The translations under genes and the position numbers were made by a program. Below the pieces are notes generated by a model, which was given only the letters and a program-made list of their open reading frames with translations, was not told the DNA's origin and searched no databases. Of a DNA stretch of 64,000 nt, positions 13,806 through 44,029 are shown one piece after another (the first letter of the stretch is position 1; every line of letters starts with the position of its first letter). The DNA comes from Tillus elongatus (Eukaryota; Arthropoda; Insecta; Coleoptera; Cleridae). The DNA lies in NCBI GenBank assembly GCA_964006375.1, contig OZ023265.1, forward strand, positions 173,979,443-174,043,442, written 5' to 3'.

Positions 13806-14118
13806 GGACGCAGCAAGTGCGTTATAGTATCGAATTTTGATTAAATGCTTCATATTTGAAAAGCTCAATTTGCTATTAACCTATAAGGTTGACCAAGAAA
13901 CGGATTTTTTCGGTTACATTTTAAGTTTACTTTCGGAAATTTCTGTACGTTTTCAAACAATAAAGTTATTTTGATGAAACATGGCACATTGTTTTTACTA
14001 TATAGGTTATACTGATAACCAAATTTGATGCCTGCTTTCTGAAAAAAAAAACACATATTTGCTATTAAAAACATTTTTATGAAAATTCACTACCATAACG
14101 CACTTGCTGCGTCCAGAG
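13806..14118. mobile_element. MITE (family C), ~313 bp
   Basis: Begins TCTGGACGCAGCAAGTGCG and ends with its reverse complement CGCACTTGCTGCGTCCAGA, with the inverted match extending about 35 bases inward (…GAATTTT / AAAATTC…). The interior is AT-rich and non-coding. Related copies lie at 29864-30178, 30252-30530 and 34903-35216, and isolated termini at 6985, 15199, 16418 and 24449. Confidence 0.82.
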
Positions 14119-15199
<1,081 letters not shown>

Positions 15200-15597
15200 C
15201 TTTTTTGTTATATTAACATGTCTGTTTAATTGAAAAGAAATTCCTCCCTTGCATCTACTTTTCTTTTGACGTCGGCGCAAACAATTATTTCTTACTAACT
15301 ATTATCTAGATATCTAAATTTCAATGTAACCTGGCACTAGTCTGGAGAGCCCACAAACATAGGACTCTGGGCGGTGCGAAGCAAACAAAGGAAGAGAACG
15401 TGAGTATCAAACTATATCCAGATCTGTCAACCTCCTAAAAAGTGCTGCTTAATAAATTTGATAATCTGATAGATAGCTACTTTAGGGTAGGGTGTTATAG
15501 GCAATTGTGACCTCAAGATTGACCAGATCTATATCCACCTGAGGTCAATCACCATATACCACGGTTCTTGTGCGTAAAGCTTTTCTTTGAAGGAGGT

Positions 15598-15671
<74 letters not shown>

Positions 15672-16110
15672 GGGTGTCCCAGATAAAAGTAACAACATGG
15701 GGATTTCGGAAGCGGTAGGAGATACCATTTTGGTTAAACGGGAAAAAAGTGTTGCTATTCCGAGCACGATCAGATGCTGAACCGAAATTTAAAATATCTA
15801 CAGAGGTTTTCAAAATATCGACCAAAAACCAAAAAAAAATGTTTTTGGAAAAATTTAAATATATTCGCCATCTTGTAAACAAATTTAATAAAATTGAGTA
15901 GTTTAATATTAGCGACTACGGCCAATCGAATGACATTAACAAATCTTTTCTACGGCTTCAAATTTTTTGCAACCATAGCTAACTTTGTTATTTCTTATAG
16001 CATCACATTGAATTTATACGTCATTAAATAGAGCATAAATAGAGCTTTTCAGGTCTGTATCAGATTTACTTTAAACGGCGCAAGTAAATCCCATAAAATC
16101 AAAGAAATCC
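15200..16110. other. No gene recognised; contains (TA)n
   Basis: AT-rich DNA with a (TA)n tract at 15602-15670. Small frames spanning the tract are artefacts of the repeat. Confidence 0.7.
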
Positions 16111-16440
16111 TGACGCAGCAAATTTGTTATAGTAACAAAGTAAGGAATTAATTAAAAACTAATTTTGAAAATATTGACGCAGCAAGTGCATGGTAAAGAA
16201 TAAGGTAAGGACTTAATTAAAAACTAAATTTAGAAATACGAACACAACCAGTGTGTTATGATAACGAATGAGATGTTAATGTGTATTGTGAAAGAAATAC
16301 TATCGCATCAAGTGTGTTACGGTAACGAATAAGATATTGTTACATATAATGAAAAAATACTGACGCAATAAGAGTGTTATGGTACCCAATAAGATACTAA
16401 TACATGCTATAAAAGTCTGGACGCAGCAAGTGCATTATGG
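16111..16440. repeat. Diverged ~60 bp tandem repeat built on a MITE terminus
   Basis: The motif TGACGCAGCAAGTGTGTTATGG, or a variant of it, recurs at 16111, 16175, 16239, 16301, 16361 and 16418. It is followed each time by GTAACGAATAAGATA-like sequence and a run of As. The motif is the terminal sequence of MITE family C. Confidence 0.7.
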
Positions 16441-17365
16441 TAGCGAATTTTCGTAAAAATGTTTTTAATGGCAAATATGTTTTGTTTATAAAAGAAGGAC
16501 ATTTGGTTGGCAGTATAACCTATATAGTGTTAATAATGTACCGTATTTCATTTATATAGCTTTGCTGTTTCAAAAAGTGCAAACATTTTCCGAAAATAAA
16601 CTTTAAAAGTTCGAGAAAAAAAACTGGTTCGATTTTCCTGTCCAACGAAGCTCTTTAAGCTGTTTACAAACCTGCCAGAATATAATTATTCAGTGGCAGC
16701 TTTAGGACGAAAGTTGAAAAAAAAATGTAAATTTGCAAAAATTTATTTTACAAAAAATCACCATTTTTAAATGTAAAGTCAATTAGGCTCATTAAAACAT
16801 ATTTTTTTGCATATCAACAATTTCTTATATATTGCGTGTGGTCTTAATGAATTTCAAAAGTATAATATATTGCGAAATACTATCACTCGTGCCTAATTAT
16901 GATACGCAAAACTAAGTATGATAAGAGACCATATAAGAATTTGATTTTTTTCAACAATAAGTTGAATAATTTTAAACTGAATGCATACATCTCTAGAACC
17001 ATATTTTATAAAGAAAGTAAAACGGTATGTAATTTTTGTTTGTTGATTTGGTCACCAAAAACATTATTTAAATAAGTTTGTAAAAAAGTGTCTAAATTTT
17101 GCTTTTATCAAAAGTTTCAGCAGATATTTTATTTCGGCACTTTCTATTAAAATTGTTACAACTTAGGTAAATGCAACAGCTCGCGTGGTAGCTTCTTTTA
17201 GCATACCTGCTCCGGAACAATTCATTTTAGAGGCGGCGTTGTTACCGGGTCAATACAGTGATGTGGTTTGCACATTCTTGTTTATCTTATAAACATGGTT
17301 CTCAACAATATGAAAGTGGGTTGATATTTTCAGTTAATAAAGCGAATTCGTTTTTAAAACAAAAA
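16441..17365. other. AT-rich, no gene recognised
   Basis: The left part resembles the interior of MITE family C. At 17167-17285 a short + strand stretch after an AG reads VNATARVVASFSIPAPEQF, reminiscent of a Gypsy-type gag N-terminus (SIPAPEPF is common there). It is too short to call with confidence. Confidence 0.4.
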
Positions 17366-19283
17366 TTAGAACCAACCAATATGTTTTGCCAATGGTACCC
17401 TTCGCGGTGGTTGCTTGATTGGTACAGATGTCCCAGTCTCAATGCGATGGCGTACTAGGTCTGTTCTTCCAAAATCGTTCTTGTCGGTTACGAAAACGTT
17501 GCGATATTTGGACAGCAGTTTAGCCACTGCATGCTTTTGTTGTGAAGAAACATTTCCACTAGCTTCTGCTAAGAGATCGCGTAGATGTTCTGGAAGTGGT
17601 TCATCCGGGATGGACAAGGCTGGGTCTTCTTGGTCGTGGCAACGCCGTATGATGGTTACTGGCGAGACTTTCCTAATATAATGACGTCATCGATTTACAT
17701 GAGGCATGTATCCTAGTATAGACATTTTAGAACTGTCTCCATTAGATGCTTAAACGTGGCTGGAGCGTTACACAACCCAAATGGCACAACGTTGAACTGC
17801 CACAGTCCACTGCTAGTGGTAAGCGCAGTCTTTTCTTTGTCTTTGGGCTCAATCTCGACTTGCCAGTAGCCACTTTTCAAGTCCAATGTCGAAAACTATC
17901 TTGCGTCTGCCAGTGCATCAAGTATATCTTTAATTCTGGGAAGTGGATAACTATGTCTTTCTTAGTGACATCATTTAACCGGCGGTAATCTTCACAAAAC
18001 CTCATAGAGCCATCTTTCTTTTTAACTGACACTACTGGAGAGGCCCAAGGGCTTTGGGATGGTTCTATAACTCGTTCCTACTCCATCTCCATTAGCATGA
18101 TGTCAACTTTATGCTGTTTTGCCAATTGTACCCTTCTCGGTGGTTACTTGATTGGTACGGATGTCCCAGTCTCAATGCGATATCGTACGAGGTCTGTTCT
18201 TCCAAAATAGTTATTGTCGGTTACGAAACCGTTGCGATATTTGGCAGAAATAATAGCCACTGCTTGCTTCTGGTGTGAAGAAACATTTCCACTAGCTTCT
18301 GCTACGACGTCGAGTAAATATTCGGAAAGTGGTTCTTCCGGGAAGGACGAAGCTGGTTCTTCTTGGTCGTGGCAACGCCGTATAATGGTTACCGGTGAGA
18401 ATCTTCCAATTTCGGACCCTTTGGAAATCTTCTGATCAAAGCTCTTAAGGTTGGTTATTCTGACAGCTGCCAGCTCTTTTGCTTGAATAAGAGTTTTACC
18501 GACTAGTAGAGCTTTGTTAAAAAGATCGTTGTCTTCTGGTTCTATAATACCCACCACAGGTCGCGACATGTCTCCAACTATCTTCACTGGGACAATACTT
18601 TCACTCTGGGCTCTCACAACAACATCTTCTTTGGTCGTGACTTTTCGAATCGCAAGGTTATTGACAGTCGACATGACTACTTCCTCATCACCGATATTTA
18701 AAACATTGTACTCGAGATCTAACTTGACACCGTGACCTTGTAGAACATCTAGTCTAAGTATAATCGGGTCTGATATGGAGGCAACCATAACTCGCTGTTT
18801 GGTTTTCCAAACTCCAATTTGTAGCTTGACCTCAGTCTCACCAAACACACGAATCTGTTCGCCATCAGCTGTGGTCACTTTGTAGAATCTTTCTTGCTAT
18901 CTTACCCGCCATCTTGATACCATATCACGACGGATAATCGTTCTGGATGCGCCAGTGTCTACAACCATTTGAGCCTTCTTGTCACCGATGTATCCGTTAT
19001 ACGATGAGCGTGTTGCCAGAATCGTTGACCAGTGAAATAGTTGTCAACTTCGGGGCATTGTGGTGGGCATCCAGCTCTCGCCCCCTAAAGCTAGCTGCAT
19101 TTAGTTTTCCTGTGCGTGGGTTGAAGATGATCTTGGGTCCCGGCATTCACTCCTTATGTGTCCCACCTTGCCACAGTTCCAACAGCGTATGGCACTTGCA
19201 CGATGAGCTTCCCCTGGCTCCTTATAAGTTGTGTGCTTCATCTTCATTAGTATTAATATGGCGAAAATGTTAGTGACGAACAA
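17366..19283 (-). pseudogene. Gypsy-like (Ty3) LTR retrotransposon remnant: gag end, protease, RT start
   Basis: Read on the minus strand: a CCHC zinc knuckle (CWNCGKVGHIRSEC, near 19190), an aspartic protease motif VDTGASRT at about 18945-18968, and a protease/linker frame 18878-18144. Next comes reverse transcriptase, with [18 protein letters not shown] and [10 protein letters not shown] in 17750-17880, and the IDDVIIL catalytic segment at about 17680-17700 preceded by a stop. The linker segment (GNVSSQQK…FGRTDLVRHRIETGTSVPIK) occurs twice, at 18420-18120 and again at 17680-17366 downstream of the RT motif, so the remnant is rearranged. Stops, frameshifts and the absence of integrase and LTRs mark it as dead. 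Confidence 0.83.
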
Positions 19284-19929
19284 ATTTACGGAGAATGTAA
19301 AATTAGTAGAAAATTCTAAAGTAACAAGTAATATTCGACAGATGCGTCAACAGTTTAGTTGTAATTTAAATTAAAAAATTATGCACAGGCCTTGTATTAG
19401 CTTTTTTTTAAAGAACTGTATAATTAACCTAAGACGCAGGTGTCTTCAATGGGTGAATTTATGTATGTATATGGCCTCGTAGCTCACCATAGGTATGTAT
19501 GTCCGATTTTATTCAGGCTACGGGCGTTTTAAAGTCCATAAAGGATCATACATATGTTTAGAAAAGTGGAAATAACTTAAAAACAAAACAGAATTATAAA
19601 AAAATATTTCCACTAAAAATCGGACAAATTTTTTAACATATTTGTGTGACCTTTAAATTTTTCGGCATCTTCACCTAGGCAACAACTAATTTTTTATAAG
19701 AAAACGTATATATTTTTACTCTGTGAATTATTCTGGATAATAAAAATCATAAAATTTTAATCGGATTGTATAATAAAGATTGTGATAATTTCTTTTATTA
19801 ATGCCAATCTAACAACAAAACCAGGGTTGTCTCATATGTATTTAAGAAAAGGGAGTAAAAAGTCTCACAAGATGTACAGAATTTTTAAAATGTTTTCCAT
19901 TTTTCTTATAACATAAATCGAATCATTTC
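19284..19929. other. No gene recognised
   Basis: AT-rich DNA without a supportable reading frame or recognised repeat. Confidence 0.6.
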
Positions 19930-20390
19930 GAAAACGATCGTCTAACATTTGCAAATATATCTTTCCGCTGCACCAAGAGTGCGATCCCTTGGGTTATCTT
20001 AAGTATTTAGCTGCTCTTTGTACACTTTATTTTTCAGGTAACATCATAAATAAGTCACATGCGTTTAAATGAGGCAACCGAGCTGGTCACTCAATTTCTC
20101 CCCGATGTCCAAACGATACGTTGAGAAAAAAGTTATTTGAGAAATTGAGGACTTCGACAACAAAATGAGGAGGTGCTCCGTCTTGCTAGAATATCCTAAA
20201 CAAAAGCATAGCGATTTGGTAGTTCCAGCTCGACACCTTCTCTTAAAAAATGTAGACATTTTCTAAAGCAAATTTTTTTTAGATAAATAGCTGTCCATAA
20301 ACTCATCGCCGACAAAAAACAAATGTCGGTCAGATCGACAAACAAGCGTTACAGGAGGTGATGTCTCACTTCATTTTTTGTCAAATGGAA
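19930..20390 (-). pseudogene. Mariner/IS630-like transposase fragment
   Basis: On the minus strand near 20190-20150 the frame reads QQDGAPPHFVVEVLNF, the second-Asp motif of IS630/Tc1/mariner transposases. A degraded equivalent of the WIGRRG…WPARSPDL segment follows toward 20060. Stops interrupt it. No inverted repeats were found around it. Confidence 0.6.
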
Positions 20391-20391
20391 A

Positions 20392-20393
<2 letters not shown>

Positions 20394-20479
<86 letters not shown>
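20394..20479. repeat. (TA)n microsatellite
   Basis: Pure TA tract of ~43 units. Confidence 0.97.
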
Positions 20480-20485
<6 letters not shown>

Positions 20486-20969
20486 GTGTATTACCTAGGT
20501 GACAGTTTAAGGTCACCCAAATATATCGACAAGATGGTTCAACAGCTATTATTCAAAATATTTTTTTAATATTCTTTTTCTTTTTAAGTTATTCCCATGT
20601 GCCTGACACCGCATATTGCGAAAAAGTTTTAGTCCTTCTTCGAACAAAAACGGTTTATAAGTTTCCCGATTTTTTTAGTGGGCAACTGAATTAAATAAAA
20701 GTTTCTCCACAAGTATTTGACATAAGTTTTAAGATGGTTTTCCTACGAAAATTTTAAATAATTTTCATTGTACATACATCCGAATTATACAATTTTCTTT
20801 TTTGCTACTAATTGCTTCTATAAACTTCAAAATCGATTTTGCTAAGCAATATACTTAAGCCTTGGAAGCTTTCAAAGCAAAACCGCTTGGAAAAAATTAC
20901 TAAAATGGAACAAACGTAAGGTCTTAAAGAAGAAGAAGGAAGTATTTAAATCTTTAATATATAGAAGCC

Positions 20970-21328
20970 TTTTTTCCCTCAGGGCTCGTCCGCGGTCCTG
21001 CCGCCCTGATAGCACTGCAACCTTTGGTTGATTGTGCATACCCTTAGTCTTACTCCACCCATTCCAAAATCACTGTGCCTTGAACTAGTCTGCACAGCGA
21101 TTGGTAGGGTGAAGTTTTATATTACTCTGTCTCCGGTCTAGACTGACCATAGATCAGTTGTCTTTTGCGGTCCAGAGCTTTACACTTGCACAAGATGTGC
21201 AGGGCTGATTCCTTCCCCTCGCCGCAGAGTCTGCATGCAAGGTCCCCTTCGAACCGCCCCATTTTATGCAGGTGTTTCTTGACGGCCATGTGTCCCGTCA
21301 AGAGACCTGTTGTGTTTCTGAGCTGTCA
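20970..21328 (-). mobile_element. 5'-truncated 3' end of the LOA/R1-like element
   Basis: On the minus strand this reproduces about the last 340 bases of the element at 42515-47747: the C-terminal RLCGEGEESALHILCKC-type finger, the 3' UTR through CGCGGACGAGCCCTGAGGG, and a short A tail (TTTTTT at 20970). It is a typical dead-on-arrival insertion. The similarity to 47390-47740 is close to base for base. Confidence 0.88.
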
Positions 21329-22036
21329 CTTATTTTTTTGTCGTGAAGCATAACGGAAAATTATGTTAAAAGTAGAAGCCTATTGTTAGACTCGATGGCC
21401 TACTGCTTTTTGAACACTTTTTTTGTCATTTTGTTTTTTGGTATTGGATTTCATAGCCTACTATCCTCAAAACGGTTTTTCTCAAAATTGTCAGTGCGAT
21501 TACAAGATTTTTCAAGCATGTTGTACATCATTGGAAAGCTCTTTTCACAGGCTATCACATGAGCGAAAAATTCAATATGGCTGTCATAATAAAAACAAAC
21601 GTTGATACCTGTAACTCAAAAACAAATGACAATCCAAAGTTGAGAATAGCACAAAAATATTACTCTGTAAAAAGTGTCCTGATAATGTGAGAGTCATAGA
21701 CATGTCAGATCAACGCCTACTTAGATATTGAAGGAAAAAAAATCGACAAATTCTGGTTTTTTCAAAATAACTCGAAAACGAAAAGAGGCAGGGAAAACAC
21801 AAGCCATATTTGGAACGAGCAAGAAATTCTACAAAACATTGCTAATTTAACCGTCTCCCTATCTCTAATAATAACGGAGATAGCAATACATTCCCATCCA
21901 GTTTGGGACACACTGTATAGGAGCCTTACTTACTGATGTCTGATGTATAATATACACCGTATTTTATGCGATCAATATACTTGTAAATATATTACATTTT
22001 CTTTTAACTGTCTTTTTTATACATTGTTAAGGTATA
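21329..22036. other. Upstream region of SLC17 gene 2
   Basis: No gene. A stretch ending GTTTGGGACACACTGTAT near 21920 has the look of an insect repeat terminus. Just before the gene 2 ATG the sequence is TATACATTGTTAAGGTATAATGG; the AAG could be a splice acceptor, so an untranslated 5' exon may exist upstream. Confidence 0.4.
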
Positions 22037-41317
<19,281 letters not shown>

Positions 41318-41737
41318 AGTGTGTGTGCAATAAGTGAAGATTGGAACCTGTGATAAGCACTTGTCAGTACAATTTGGAGAACCCAATTGATCACAATACA
41401 GTTTTTTGACCCAAGTATCGTTTTGCTCACAAAGTTAGCGTGATCAAGGGGATGAGTAAACTAAGTGAATAAACACTGGAACTACTATTTATATGTTTGT
41501 TGCCAAGGAGTTGCGAACAGCGTCCTCTAGGAAGGTATACAGACAGACCCCCACTGTTGAGTCTTAAATCCCTGTGATTAAAACTGCATACCTGCCTTTG
41601 TTATGCTGTGCGTCATTTTCAAATATTCCTTCTAAGAAGGACACACTGGCTATTAAGCTAACAGTTCGAACAATGGACTACATAGAACCGGACCTATTCT
41701 ATTCATCTAAACATTTTTGTTCAAATTTCAAGCGATA

Positions 41738-41912
41738 TATATACTTCCGTAAGCATCAAGCTGACGCGACTGCCTGACATTTTTTGAAACTTGAGATTTT
41801 CTTTATCTACATGATGACATGACAGATTTGGGATAATAATCGTCATGTAGATAAAAAAATCTCAAGGTAATAAAAAATGTCAGGCAGTCGCGTCAGCTTG
41901 ATGCTTACAAGA

Positions 41913-41922
<10 letters not shown>
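41738..41922. repeat. Near-perfect hairpin (inverted repeat with ~80 bp arms)
   Basis: GTAAGCATCAAGCTGACGCG…GACATTTTTT on the left is repeated in reverse complement at 41874-41910. Inner segments CTTGAGATTTTCTTTATCTA and TAGATAAAAAAATCTCAAG also pair. The loop is about 25 bp. Confidence 0.88.

Positions 41923-42006
<84 letters not shown>
41915..42006. repeat. (TA)n microsatellite, left bracket of GC-rich block
   Basis: Pure TA tract; the sequence switches abruptly to GC-rich DNA at 42007. Confidence 0.96.
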
Positions 42007-42009
<3 letters not shown>

Positions 42010-42514
42010 GACGGCCGCTTGGGGAGGCCGGGGGTTAATATTAGTTTTCCCTAATATGGGGAATTTTCGGGATGACTCCCGGGACACGGCTTTACGACGG
42101 GATCCTGTTCGAGCGCCAACGCCTATAGAGTTTCTTTCAGGGGGTAGGCGTGCTCCCTCGGGATATTCACCCCTTTCCCAAGTTACTGTCGACGGACACG
42201 CAAGTCCAGGGTAGATTCTAATGGAGACAGGGTCCTCCTAAGTTAAGACGAAGTCCCCCGGGACTTCTGGTTATGGTCTTTATTAGAGATCTATTGTTAA
42301 AGGTTACTTGGGTGAATATTCTGGAGAGATTAAATGAAATATCGAGTAGTAAATTAAAATAAAATCTATTAACTAACTATTTACAAAAGAAAACAACGGA
42401 GTCCTGCTACCAGGGAATTAAGTAATTATGAGGATGCAGAGGCAGAGGTGGTTATTTGACTATCAAAGCTACGCTCGGGGTGCACGGGGGATTAAAGCGG
42501 CAAGGTTTGAGCGG
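42007..42514 (-). mobile_element. GC-rich block, left part; LTR-like features on the minus strand
   Basis: On the minus strand an AATAAA lies at about 42280, and TGGCGCTCGAACAGGATC near 42115 resembles a tRNA-Lys-type primer-binding site. This is the layout expected at the R-U5/PBS junction of an LTR retroelement. No pol frame is present before the (TA)n edge. The block continues beyond the inserted LOA-like element at 47761. Confidence 0.4.
42502..42514. repeat. Target-site duplication, left copy
   Basis: AAGGTTTGAGCGG, repeated at 47748-47760 just after the poly(A) tail. Confidence 0.85.
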
Positions 42515-42871
42515 GGGGTTAAGGAGTCGCGGGCCAAAGGACTCCAGGGGGCAAGCTGAGGAAGTGGAAATAACAACATAAACTCCCGATGAAGCTTTCC
42601 CCAAGACCGTCATGCGCGGTAAAAATCCGCATCCTGCACGAGGTGACCCTGCTAATAACTAAACATGACGGATCTAGACAAGGAGGTCGAACTAAACTCC
42701 CCCAATCTACGGTGTCACGTGACCCGTGCCTATGGATGGATGGCACCAGGGCGATGGTGTCGTGAACGGAACCTCTGGAGTACCAGGCAACCCTCCAGAG
42801 TAACCCGCCTTGCACCACACAGGGGGTTCTGATGGTGTGGACAGTATTTCCCCCATTCTCGTGGGAACAAC

Positions 42872-44029
42872 ATGAAGATTATAAATACATATAAAACCAA
42901 AACCAATGAGGCTCGAGGAGTGGCTCCGGCTACAGACTTGAGCCTTGAGTCTATCCCGGAAACGGAGACGAGCCAGGGTGCGGCAGCGGACTCTGGAGGT
43001 CCCACGACCGGCGTAGATACGGGGGATCAGGGGGTAGCTTCGGCCAGAGACCTGTCCCCGACACCCAAGCTGGAGGCTGGGTCCCACCGGAGGGCGGCGA
43101 GCTCCGCGGACTCCGGGGGCCCCTCCACCAGTGAGGACTCTACTGTTAGAGTAGAGGGACTGCCCCGGCAGTCCAAGCGTCTTTCCGGGGCGCAAAGAAA
43201 GAAGCTCCGGAGGGCGCAAAAAATGGCGGCCGGGACCTGGACGGTCGAGAAACCTGTAAAGGCGCAAGAGGGGAGTGCGGGTCAGAAGAGGACGCGCTCG
43301 AACTCTAGCACGCCCACTACAGACAGACGTTCCAAAAGGGCCAGGGTGCCTGTAAAGGCGCAAGAGGAGAGTGCGAGTCGGAAGACGCCGCGCTCTGGCT
43401 CTAGCACGCCTACTACAGACAGACCTCCCAAAGGAACTAAGGCCGGAACACCGGCGCAGACTGGCTCTTACAGGGAGGCTGCGGAGGGCCTCGGGATGGC
43501 GGTGATTGACAGACGCCATCCTGAGGTCACGCTAGACCAGGGGAAGGCGGACCTGATCCAGGCTGCGGTGGTAGCTGCAGTGGACTCTCTTCAGGAAGGG
43601 GAGAGCCCGCCTCAGTTCCACCGGACGCGCCTGACGGGGGGCATCCTCTGGATAACCTGTGCCGGCCCGCAGTCGCGGGACTGGCTGCGGAAAACGATCG
43701 GGGGCCTCGGTCAGATTTGGGAGGGGGCGGACTTGACAGCCGTCGAGCCCAAGGAACTCCCAAAGAGACGCAAGGTCCTCGTACGGATCCCTGACACCGT
43801 CCCGCAGGAGACGGTGATCAGCAGACTTAAGATCCAGAACCCTGAACTGGGGACGCAACACTGGTCGGTTCTAAGCAGGAAGGCAGAGGAGAAAGGACAG
43901 ACGCTCGCCTTCTCGATCGATCCGACATCTTACAGAGCCCTTGAAGGAACCTCCTTCAAGGCATTCTGGGGCATGGGAAGGGTTAGCTTCCGCCCACTGG
44001 GGAAGCAATTAAGGGTTAATGGGACTTAG
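42872..44029 (+). CDS. LOA/R1-like ORF1 (gag-like, DUF4780-type C-terminal region)
   Basis: 385 residues. The first ~190 are low-complexity and basic (Ser/Thr/Lys/Arg/Gly-rich). A ~34-residue unit around PVKAQEGSAGQKRTRSNSS and PVKAQEESASRKTPRSGSS occurs twice in tandem near residues 128-190. Residues ~195-380 resemble the DUF4780-type domain seen in many insect retroelement proteins (LTGGILWITCAGPQSRDWLRK, KVLVRIPDT, LGTQHWSVLSRK). No CCHC knuckles are visible, unlike classical R1 gag proteins. It presumably binds element RNA. The stop overlaps the ORF2 start in ATGGGACTTAG, which suggests translational coupling by termination-reinitiation, as described for SART1. The start at 42872 is the first Met of the open frame. 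Confidence 0.82.
   Translation: MKIINTYKTKTNEARGVAPATDLSLESIPETETSQGAAADSGGPTTGVDTGDQGVASARDLSPTPKLEAGSHRRAASSADSGGPSTSEDSTVRVEGLPRQSKRLSGAQRKKLRRAQKMAAGTWTVEKPVKAQEGSAGQKRTRSNSSTPTTDRRSKRARVPVKAQEESASRKTPRSGSSTPTTDRPPKGTKAGTPAQTGSYREAAEGLGMAVIDRRHPEVTLDQGKADLIQAAVVAAVDSLQEGESPPQFHRTRLTGGILWITCAGPQSRDWLRKTIGGLGQIWEGADLTAVEPKELPKRRKVLVRIPDTVPQETVISRLKIQNPELGTQHWSVLSRKAEEKGQTLAFSIDPTSYRALEGTSFKAFWGMGRVSFRPLGKQLRVNGT

Noticed and set aside
42707..43519. 270-codon minus-strand open frame opposite ORF1
   Set aside because: Shadow of GC-rich ORF1; Arg/Pro-rich composition and no domain.
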